Shown in pieces: positions 24,501-36,500 of a stretch of 64,000 nt of DNA. The stretch is from the NCBI RefSeq assembly GCF_003590095.1, contig NC_039482.1, positions 7,581,657 to 7,645,656 of the forward strand. The letters run 5' to 3'. The stretch's first letter is position 1. Each line of letters begins with the position of its first letter. A program made the position numbers and the translations under genes. The notes below the pieces were generated by a model that did no database searches, was not told where the DNA came from, and was given only the letters and a program-made list of their open reading frames with translations. Origin of the DNA: Trichoplusia ni. Taxonomy: Eukaryota; Arthropoda; Insecta; Lepidoptera; Noctuidae.

Positions 24501-27500
24501 GTGGCGGATGTGATCTACGCTCGCTGATTTTCTTGCCCAGCCATGTCTAACTGTCCAATAGAAAGGTCATTCAGCACATTACGGAGAGTCAAATCGTGGC
24601 TTCGCTCAACCATGAGCGAAAACCGTCTAAGCGGCCTGTGTACGCTAAGTGTGCACAGAACGAGGATCGCCGAATCAAAAATAGTTTTGTAGAAGTGCTA
24701 AATAGGTTCTGCCAGAACAAACAAAACTATCGGGTGAGGGGAGGGATAGGTTAACTGCTGCCCCATCTTGAGCCCATTGCTGGCTATGCCCATAGTATCT
24801 CTATAAAAAATATTGCAAGTATGCTGTAGTGCCTTGCGCTCCAGTATGCTGTAGTGAGGAGTGTACCTGCAGCACGGCGGGCCACATGGGCGCCAGCTGT
24901 CCGTGCAGGAAGTGCTGGCTGTGCGCGAGCAGGCGCACGCAGCCCACGGCGGCCGCCTTGCGCTCCAGCGCGCCCGACACCCGCTGCAGGTCCGCCACCA
25001 ACACCCGCTCCACGTACATGCCGAACATGCTGCACACAACACACGCCACATTTATAAAGAGAATGTACATAAAACTAGGTAACCTATACCCACTTTATTT
25101 GATACACGTTTGGACGACCAGATAATAATAACATAAAATGTATTGAATATAAATGTCAAATTCATAATCGATATTATAAAACTGCATTTCAAAATGTTAA
25201 TGACGAACTAAATAAAAATCTACGCAAATATCATTATTGATGGCGATCTCGCTCCAGGGATTTATTTTAGTACCGATGCAGAACTATCTGAAAAAATTTT
25301 GACTGGCGTACCTTTTCATTGGTAAATTAATTTACTAAATCGGTGCAGTACATTGAGAGACTGCCTCTATTAAACGATACCATAGGGTTTTTCAATAAGG
25401 GCGGGTAGATTTTGTAATGAAATTAAAGAAGCTGTGTGTTAGGATTCATCCCAATTATTTTTTTATTTTAATGGCCCATATATGTCATTAAGTATAACAG
25501 ATGATATTATTCAAAGGCCCGTCTCGATTTCTCACAGTGTCATGGATCCGAGTGGTCCAATTTTCAATAACTCTTCTGCATAGATCCTGATGAATTTGAG
25601 CGACGCGCGACGGTCAATAGACAATAATCTTTTTGAGGATCATTATCACCTGATGCCACGAGTGGGTTTGTGTTCTCCCATACATATATGCAATTTTGCT
25701 TGTTAATAAAGCCATTCATTCAAAAATGAAGGGCCACCAAGACTACCCTAAAATGGAGGCAATGCACGCAACGTTTTCACTGACGAACACTTTTTAGATA
25801 ATAAGGATTTATAATATGTATACTAGCTGTACCGACGTAAAACTTGACACGGTGATTTGGCATAAGTTATAGAATAATAAAAAAAAAAGATTCGGCAAAT
25901 GTCACAAAGACAAAACAGACGCGACGGGCCGTCAAAATCTACTCGTCCTTCTTGAAAAACCCTATAGTACGGTGTTTCGGAAGACACGTTAAATTGAGGG
26001 TCCCGGCTGTTATTCATACATTTTTGACAGTCGCTACATGCAGTTATGAAAGTCTGACAACCAGTCTAATCAAGAGGTATCGTGTTGCCCAGGTAACTGG
26101 TTTGAGGAGGTCAGATAGTCAGTCACTCCTTGTAAAACACTGGTACTTAGCTGAATCCGGTTAGGCTGGAAGCCGACCCCAACATTTGGGAAAAAAGCTA
26201 GACCGATGATGACTATAGTAAGGCCAACGAGACGAGATAAAAAACGTAAACAAGCGGAACGTTACTGACCGTTACATTGCGATAGGGAGGGATTATTATC
26301 CCTGTCCTTATAACTCTTACGCGCAGTTATGGCGTCAGTTGGTTGATGACAGCTGTCGTTTCGTGGTACAAGAAAGCATTATTAAATGATGTATAACGGT
26401 TTACTCACGCGTATTTATCGGGGTAGCCCGACTAGTTTCGGAACCAACCGGAGTCCTTAATCATGAGCAGACGCGGCGGGATCGCGAGTCGAACTGTCAT
26501 TTAATAATGAATCATTCTCACGACAGTAACTATCAAAATACAAGAAAGCAGTTAGTACGGCTGCTGTCAACATTTGGTCCGCCATGTTGTGAACAAGTTC
26601 ATTCCTTCATTTTTGACAAAATTTGAACTTTATAATAGTTTATTCAAATAAAAATGTTATGAACCCCTGAAAATTTGTTTACATTCTTTAATTCGTCTGG
26701 TTGGCCTTACTATAGTACCTAAGGCCATATACAGTAAAAGTTGTAGAACTTACCCAGCTTGCACGGAGTTGACGAGGTCTATGAGGGGGTCGGCGCCGAA
26801 GTGCGCGGCGTAGAAGCCGAGGAAGGCGATCAGGCCGCGGACGTACTTCGTGGTCTTTGACGAGGAGAGGCGCTGGAACAGCAGCGTCATTATCTGCTTC
26901 GAGTACTGGGACATGACGTCGCTACAACGAAATCACGAAATATAGACCCTTGTGCTTGTAAGATTGACGATAAATAGAGGTAATGGCCCAACTTTTTTTA
27001 CTGAATTCAAAGAAAGAGGTTATTTTTTGTGCATGTTCGAGCTAAAATCGGTTCATCCGGTCCGAAGACCTGAGTGTTACTTAAGGACTTTGTTGATTCT
27101 TTTCTCATATTACGTGCAACAGGTGTCATTTGGTCAATAAAAAAATAAAGTTCGGCTCAGTGTTTTTGTGTTATTTTTTTGGTGAAACGAATTTAATTTT
27201 AATACAGGTTTTATACATGAAAATAATAATTAGTTTACTTGTTACGAGTTTTGAGCGTTTGAATATCGCCTCAACTTGTTGATTTATGTAAGGTCGTCAA
27301 GAAATTTAACAAAGGAAATAAAATTATTAAATGATGTAACGGTTTACTCACGCGTATTTATCATGGTAGCCCGTCTAGTTTCGGACCCAACCGGAGTCTT
27401 TAATCATGAGCAGACGCGGCGGGATCGCGAGTCCCGACCGTTACATAATTTAATAATGAATCATTCTCACGACAGTTACTATCAAAATAAAGTAATAAAA

Positions 27501-30500
27501 TGTTGTGGCTTACTCTCCGAATTTGAAGAGCATTGTCTGTATCAGGTAGAATCCTTCATGGTCGTTTGTTTTAGACGCAATCAACTTCTGGAACACGCCC
27601 AAAATCGCGTTCTATGGGAAAACACATAATTAATAATTGTGACTTGTGAGTAATCCAGTAGACGCATAGCAATAGAAAGTGCATGTATGATTTAGACACA
27701 TGTTGTGTTTAAGTGTGTGTGTCTGTGTGTGTGAGTGCGGGCGCGGGACACTGACCAGGCGGCCGGAGGCGAGCACGAGGGGCGCGCGGTGGGCCACGAA
27801 GGCGCAGAGCAGGCGCACGAGCGGGCGCACGTTGTGTGTGTGTCTGTGTGTGTGAGTGCGGGCGCGGGACACTGACCAGGCGGCCGGAGGCGAGCACGAG
27901 GGGCGCGCGGTGGGCCACGAAGGCGCAGAGCAGGCGCACGAGCGGGCGCACGTTGTGTGTGTGTCTGTGTGTGTGAGTGCGGGCGCGGGACACTGACCAG
28001 GCGGCCGGAGGCGAGCACGAGGGGCGCGCGGTGGGCCACGAAGGCGCAGAGCAGGCGCACGAGCGGGCGCACGTTGTGTGTGTGTCTGTGTGTGTGAGTG
28101 CGGGCGCGGGACACTGACCAGGCGGCCGGAGGCGAGCACGAGGGGCGCGCGGTGGGCCACGAAGGCGCAGAGCAGGCGCACGAGCGGGCGCACGTTGTGT
28201 GTGTGTCTGTGTGTGTGAGTGCGGGCGCGGGACACTGACCAGGCGGCCGGAGGCGAGCACGAGGGGCGCGCGGTTGGCCACGAAGGCGCAGAGCAGGCGC
28301 ACGAGCGGGCGCACGTTGTGTGTGTGTCTGTGTGTGTGAGTGCGGGCGCGGGACACTGACCAGGCGGCCGGAGGCGAGCACGAGGGGCGCGCGGTGGGCC
28401 ACGAAGGCGCAGAGCAGGCGCACGAGCGGGCGCACGTTGTGTGTGTGTCTGTGTGTGTGAGTGCGGGCGCGGGACACTGACCAGGCGGCCGGAGGCGAGC
28501 ACGAGGGGCGCGCGGTGGGCCACGAAGGCGCAGAGCAGGCGCACGAGCGGGCGCACGTTGTGTGTGTGTCTGTGTGTGTGAGTGCGGGCGCGGGACACTG
28601 ACCAGGCGGCCGGAGGCGAGCACGAGGGGCGCGCGGTGGGCCACGAAGGCGCAGAGCAGGCGCACGAGCGGGCGCACGTTGTGTGTGTGTCTGTGTGTGT
28701 GAGTGCGGGCGCGGGACACTGACCAGGCGGCCGGAGGCGAGCACGAGGGGCGCGCGGTGGGCCACGAAGGCGCAGAGCAGGCGCACGAGCGGGCGCACGT
28801 TGTGTGTGTGTCTGTGTGTGTGAGTGCGGGCGCGGGACACTGACCAGGCGGCCGGAGGCGAGCACGAGGGGCGCGCGGTGGGCCACGAAGGCGCAGAGCA
28901 GGCGCACGAGCGGGCGCACGTTGTGTGTGTGTCTGTGTGTGTGAGTGCGGGCGCGGGACACTGACCAGGCGGCCGGAGGCGAGCACGAGGGGCGCGCGGT
29001 GGGCCACGAAGGCGCAGAGCAGGCGCACGAGCGGGCGCACGTTGTGTGTGTGTCTGTGTGTGTGAGTGCGGGCGCGGGACACTGACCAGGCGGCCGGAGG
29101 CGAGCACGAGGGGCGCGCGGTGGGCCACGAAGGCGCAGAGCAGGCGCACGAGCGGGCGCACGTTGTGTGTGTGTCTGTGTGTGTGAGTGCGGGCGCGGGA
29201 CACTGACCAGGCGGCCGGAGGCGAGCACGAGGGGCGCGCGGTGGGCCACGAAGGCGCAGAGCAGGCGCACGAGCGGGCGCACGTTGGCGGCGCGCTCCCA
29301 CAGCGCGGGCGCCACCACACACGGCAGCAGCGCGCCGTACGCGTCGCCCTCGCCGCCCGCGCTCGCGCCCGCCGCGCCGCGCAGCTCCAGCAGCAGCGAC
29401 AGCATTTGGAACACGTACGGCATGAACTCTGCACACGGTACGCAACAACATTTATATATCACAACTTCAATAACGGAGAGTATGAGGTGCACAATATAGT
29501 TGTCCTTTATAAAGATAATTTTACTATTATTACTAGACGCAGACCAATAAATAAGCACTGACACTTATACACACTCTTACACACTTTTACTCAATCGCGG
29601 ATCAACTACTGTCCACACTGAAGTTATATACAAACACAAACGCGATTAAAGTTACTCGTTCTCCTATAAAATACAAGCACTAACTTGTAATTCTTTTTAT
29701 TAAGTTACGAACGGTTTTGGACCTTGTTTAATATAAGTAACTATAGCGAGGTTCGCCAACTACGGACAAATCTTTGTCTAAGGTTAGACACCAAAGTAAA
29801 ACTTACCTTGTACATCATTCTGCAATATTTCCTGGAATATCGGGAACAGAGCGTCTTCGAACGCTGATATCGCGCTGGGGTTTGCCTTCGTCACCAACCT
29901 GACCAAAACACAATCATTCACTACACACGCCATACATGGGTAGACTAGTAATGACTAGTAATGTGAATAATGATTCATGTCTGTACCAACCGTCGCAGCA
30001 ACAGAAAATTTTAACTGCCTAGCTAAATCATGAGAAACAGCCTGCTGACTGACTGAAAGGCAACAAAGCCGTAGTGATTTTACCCGTCAGATACGGTACC
30101 CTGCCCGCGGTCGGCGTATGAAGGATTGCGACGCATTGCCATACACCGAGACAAAAACGCGGATGACGGAGCACGGCGGTTCAGGTTTAGTCAGTAAGGG
30201 TCTGACACTACCCATTTCCCCCTCCGAATGAGTGGGTGTCCATGAGGATTAACCCACCTTACCAAAAAAAAAAGGTACTGTACCCTAATAAACTTGAATA
30301 ACTTACGATACAGCGAGCGAGAGGGTCTCAAACAGATAGTGGTTGAAGTGCGGCTTGCAGGGGTTCTTGGCTACAGTGGACAGCATATGAGCGAGCTTCG
30401 GCAAGGCGTCACCCAAGTACGGTAGCGCACCTTCTTGGAGGCACGATAGAGTACGTAGCACCGCTGTTAACAATATATTAGATTAAATGTTTATTCTAAG

Positions 30501-33500
30501 TGATTATAGCAGAGGTTCTTATTTCAACCTTATGTAGATGAAGAAAAACTTTCATTATTTTTGCGTCCCCACCAAATATTTAATGAGATCCGTGGCGGTA
30601 ACTATACGAAAAAACGTCATGCTCGCTACGGCCAGGGCTTAAGGTCCAAACGAAGTGCCTTGGTTAGTAGTGAATACCTTTCATGACGTATTCGTTGTGG
30701 TCGGCGGGGCTGCGCGCCTCGCCCAGCGCGGCGAACAGCGCGGCCAGCAGCTCGGCGGCGTGCGGCGCCACGGCGGCGCGGGGCAGCATGCCGCCCGCCA
30801 GCAGCTTCTCTGTGGCACACGCGCCGTACGTCTGGACCACGCCGCGCCCGCGAATGTGCGAGATCTGGGCCACAATTAATCACTATAACACTTTTGTGGC
30901 TTTGTTTAAAGTGCTTAGATTAAGATAACTCAAACTGTGGCTCACGACACGTGTAGTGTTTTAATTTAGGACTCTCAAGTTTATCAAAATAGTTCACATT
31001 TTTTACATATCTAACTAAGAGGTATCGTGCTGCCCAGGTAACTGGGTTGAGGTCGTCGAATAGGCAGTTGAACCCTATGAAACACTGGCACTTAGATGCA
31101 TCCAGTTAAGATTGGAAGCTGACCTCAATTAATTGGGATATGTATACAATAATTTCGTAAAGTATTATAAAGAAATAACAAGGCTCTATGTTGTGGAGTT
31201 TGTCGCGCCGTTTCTTTTTCACACCTAGAGCTCTTAGGAAACCATGTAGAGTAGGTGATACGGGGCGCTGTCTATAAATTTAACCTTCAAAAAATATTAC
31301 TTTGTGGCTTAACCTGAACAAACATATTTTGATTTTAGGCACTGGTACGTACGTACGGGTTCGTACGGATCCTATATTAGATTCTTTCTTTGTTAAAGTG
31401 GTTAAAGAAGTGGCATATTCACCAGTAAAGGTAGGGAGGGTATCAGCAGGTCTTTCGGCAGTAACGATCTGAACGTCATTATGTATTTGAGAGCATCCGC
31501 CTTCAGTACTGGTAACTCGTTTACTGTGAACAAAATAACGAGTATTGTTATAGAAATTTAAAGGAACGTACCTTAAAACGCCATAACTTGTGAAAAGTAC
31601 TTCTTGTTATTTTTAGCAGAACTTTCTTAGTTTTGTCAAAGAAGAGATTTTACGCGCAGACAAATATTATAGATCAAACAATAATCAATCTATTATAAAA
31701 TTCTCGTATACGAAAATGAATTCCTAAAACAAACTCGCTAAAGTAATATAAGAATACTAGATGACAAACGTTTTTTTGCCATACAAATTAATTCTAAATG
31801 AAAAAAAATTGGGCTATAACATGCACACGAAATTTCATAAGAATCGTTCGAGTCGTTTACGAGAAATGAACTCCTTTTCGTACATCGTGACACGAGATTT
31901 AACATATAAGATTATCCGACGAAGACGGCGAGGCGCGCGTCACGCCCGCCGCCTGCGTGCTGCCGCGACACGCTAGTGACGTCACCAGGCAGTTAGTGGT
32001 TAGTGTTACCGTCGGGTCTCTGCAGCTCTGGCAGCACGTGCGCGGCCGCGAACTGCGCCAGGTCCACGAGCGGCGAGGCGCGCGTCACGCCCGCCGCCTG
32101 CGTGCTGCCGCGGGACGCTAGTGACGTCACCAGGCAGTTAGTGGTTAGTGTTACCGTCGGGTCTCTGCAGCTCTGGCAGCACGTGCGCGGCCGCGAACTG
32201 CGCCAGGTCCACGAGCGGCGAGGCGCGCGTCACGCCCGCCGCCTGCGTGCTGCCGCGGGACGCTAGTGACGTCACCAGGCAGTTAGTGGTTAGTGTTACC
32301 GTCGGGTCTCTGCAGCTCTGGCAGCACGTGCGCGGCCGCGAACTGCGCCAGGTCCACGAGCGGCGAGGCGCGCGTCACGCCCGCCGCCTGCGTGCTGCCG
32401 CGGGACGCTAGTGACGTCACCAGGTACATCGCCGCGTCCTTGCCGCGCCACGCCGCCGCGCCGCTCTCCGCGTATTTGGCCAGCATGAGCTGCGGAACAA
32501 GGTGTCTTTCAAACGCTTGTCTGTTTTATTATTACAGTTAACACACCTAATAAGTTAAATAGTGATTAGAGAGACGTTCTTTAAAGCAGCTTATTCCTGT
32601 CAATATTAGTTTTCAATTACCTAACTGAGGGACTTGTTCATACCCACTTGCCATCCCTATTGTAAATATTTGCCGCTATATACAATCATGTGTGTTTGTG
32701 AACTCGTACCTGCACGTACTGTCCGAAGATGTTCATCATCTTGTCCTCGTAGTGCAGTGCCAGTGTCCGCACGAGGTCGCAGGCGGCGCGGCGCCGCGTG
32801 TCCACGTCAGAGCCCTCGATGTCGCGCCGGACGTACTCCTCAGGGTTGTCCTCGAACAACTCCATGTCCGATTCTATACACAGACAACAATAGTGATGAA
32901 TACATATCTTCGTTTTTATACATCATGGCACTACATGGTGACATTATATGCTGTATAAAGTGCAGCGCACACGACAGACTTTGTGCGAACGAGTCTGCGG
33001 CGCTAAAAAAGTCGGCATGGCGTGCGTGTGCATGTACTGCATATAATTGCAGAGGTTCTATTTTCACAGACTAAAAAGTGCGTTACGGATAGTCTGTCGT
33101 CTGCGCTGCACCTTATGGATATGTCTTTTTGTTTGGTTCCGCTTATATAATTTGGTCAAATTACACTGAATGAAACGTGTTGAACGAAAGCGTTCCGCCA
33201 TAAGCCCTCTCTCCTAAACTTCAAAGCTGATCATAATATCTTTGTCAGTATCTCTTGTTCAGTGTAATATATTTACTATATGAGAGACTAAATAGATTTT
33301 TAGTTTTCATAGCCAGTCATCATATATACTAATATTGAAATTGTAATTCAAATCCAGTTGGGTCCGAAACTATTAGGACAGTCCTATATAATGCAGTTGA
33401 GTAAACCGTTGCATCATTACATAATTATAAATACACTTCACAAAATTGATTACATTGAATTTCTCATATCTATACATAGTCTTCTGGTCACTTTCTGATC

Positions 33501-36500
33501 AATTATACGACCTTTCCTTCTGTTTTTCTTTTTTTGGTAAGGCGAGGAAATCCTCATGAACACCTACTCCCTCGAGGGAGGAAATGGGTAGTGTGGGTAG
33601 TGTCAGACTTTTACTGACTAAACCTGAACCGCCGTGCTACGTCATCCGCGTTTTTGTGTCGGGTATGACAATGCGTTGCAATCCTTTACGACCTGTCAAA
33701 AGATCCTTGTTAGAACGGACACGTTATTCAACCACTCACCTCTGAACTCCATGTTCGGAATGACAACCTTCTCACAGATGCTACTGAGCGTCGCGGGGTC
33801 CTCGAATAAACTCTTGTAGTTATTCTTCTCCGCTACTTTCGCGAGGAACGTCAGCGCGTTCGATACTAGCTGTTAAATAAATAACAATATATGAATATTT
33901 TTTGTTTTGGATGTGTGGACAGATATAGTCTGTTGTTGAAGTGCAGAATAAAGGGGGTTTAATATGACTGGCGGGGTTAATTGAGATAAAAATAGTAATC
34001 GTGTACATTTTTCGTTTTTAAGTAATTTTCAATAATATTTCACAAACACATTCAACAGACATACTAAACGTAGTAAAGTTTCGTTAGGCGTGGTCCAAAT
34101 GTATGATTTAACAAAAAAAAACATGTCGTGTTTAGAAAAGCTAGAAAGCTAGGTGTCTTTTTTACAATTCTGTCCAGTAAATTGGTAAAGTGCAGGAATT
34201 TTGTCACATTAAAGGCAAATGACGTCAAAGGATGTAAAAGGCGTGCAATAGATTTAAATGGTCAATAAACGTCACTAAAATGGCGGCCAGGTACGTTATG
34301 AATGTGCAGTGATGATATATTTTATTTTTTTATTTAGAGGATTTTATTTTATTTTATTTATTTATAAGAAGATATATGTATAGGTGTTACCGCGTCATGC
34401 CTGGCGCCGGGCCCGGTGGTGAGCAGCAGCCCCCACACGGCGCTGACGAAGGCGGGCGCGTGCGGCGCGAACTCCTCCTCGTACTTCAGCGCGTACAGCG
34501 CCGCGCACTCGCACACCTCCGAGCGCAGCTGCTCCAGCACGCCCGGGACGTCGCCCTCGCCCTGGGACACCACGAAATAGGCTCATGATTGGTAACCAGG
34601 ATAATATACTGGATAGTAGTTTATGAAAAACCTAAGGGAGGTTTTTTTTTGGGACTAGCCCGCCACACATGCCCGTCATTGCAACTCCTGTAAGCCAGGA
34701 TCTACAATGAAACCAAAGAAAAACCACCGAAACACTTAAGTTCGGTGTGTCCCAAGGGGAATAATTAACTGCCTTGGAACCCGCAACGAAATTAATCAGA
34801 AATAGTAAAAAGGAGGAGTAAGAAAAAATGTTCCACTTCCCTCCATAGCAAGCGGGAGACAAAGGAAGAAATAGCTAGTTGTAGCAAAGAAAAGAGATTG
34901 ACAACTGAGTTAGGCTCAGTTATCAGGCACCACGGATATAAATTACAATTAAATGGGTCCTATAATTTAGGAGCTGTTATTTTGATTCCAATAATAGGTA
35001 TGGCAAAAACGTCTGAAAGAACGGAAATTTGCTCTGGGTGCAACGAGGTCCTCATAGTAAACAACACCGGATGTCGGCTGCAAACTATCTAATAAGATGT
35101 TACGTTCGTCCTGCCATAGAACACACTCCCACAGAATATGATATACAGTTTGCTCATATTCACTGTTTGCTGTTGAACACTGACATGATGGTGAAACGAC
35201 AAGTTTAAATGAAAATAATTTGCTTTTAAAGTTACCATGACCTGTAAGGAACTGGGCTACACAATGATCAATCTCTATACAAGTCCTCTCCAGCCGCTCA
35301 TGAACGGACAGGAAAAAACTGGTAGAGGTGACGGCCCTTAATAGACGTTTCCCATCTAACCTGCCATTCCACCATCAGTTCCTCGGAGACGTCCGTTAGC
35401 GGTTTAAATAATCTATCGATCTTTCTACGCTCACGATACAGCAAGAAGTTGTTTTTCAAAAATTCTCTAGTGGAATAATACATAGCCGCGCGTCGTTGTA
35501 TTTCGAGATCAACCGGTAAAACGCCTGCTAGGACGGGCAGGGCTTCAGTACTTACAGTGCGATAGGCCTTACACAAGAATATCAACGCCAACCGTTGGCT
35601 TTGTGGCCCTATCGGCCCACACCGGCGACCCGTAACAAATACATCCCAGGTATGTTGCTGCGTAGATGATCTTCAAGGTGTTAAATGAAAGTCCCCAAGT
35701 TGACGTGGAAATCCTTGTCAAGACATAAAAGTTATTTTTTGCTTTATCTCCGATTAATTTTATGTGCTCAATAAATGTAGTTTCTCTCTAAAACAAGACC
35801 GCGATAACAAACAGTATTTCTTTTTTAACTGAGATTCCATTAAATTTAATGCTAGGAGACGATTTTAGATTCCCTTTGAGAAGTAATTGAATCGTTTTGT
35901 GTGGTGCAAAATTCAGGCGGTTTCGTTTACCTCAATTAGATATGAGACACAAACTTGTATCAGCTAAATTTTCGAGCCCGGCTCGGGTATTCGATTTAAT
36001 GAGCAGAAGGCCGTCATCCGCGTAACCCGTAAGTGAGCAGCCGTGAGGTAAAGGAATCGCGAGAAAGTCATCGAACCCTAAATTCCATAGGTAAGGGCCT
36101 AACACCGATCCTTGAGGACATCCCAAGGTCAATGCCTTCGACACAGAATGATGACCAAGTTTAAGTTTGGCTGATCCATGTAAAAAATAGGAATAAATGA
36201 GTCGATAGATGTTACTGCAGCAACCGCGTGATTTTAATTTAAGTAGTATCATGGGCCAACATGCGTTGTCGAAGGCACCGGAGATATCCAAGAAAACACA
36301 CAAGACATAGTTCTACAGTTGATTTCCCTATTGTAAATCCGAATTGATTTTTGTGGAATTTTGGTCCGTCCGGCAGTAATCGTGGGACAATAAGGCGCTC
36401 CAGTTATTTACCCAAAAATGGTAGCAGCGCCTTATCGCCACTTTTAGGGATAATTCTAATAAAGCCCTGACGCCATACACGAGGGAAAACGCCTTCAGCA

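Noticed and set aside
27692..29451. Two ~580-codon - strand frames rich in repeated RAPARAP/SCACSAP blocks
   Set aside because: They are the alternative frames of the 121-bp array. Exon 14 of CSE1L and its donor explain the sequence.
27714..32424. CRISPR-like arrays
   Set aside because: The repeats are head-to-tail without unique spacers, lie over exon borders, and the genome is eukaryotic.
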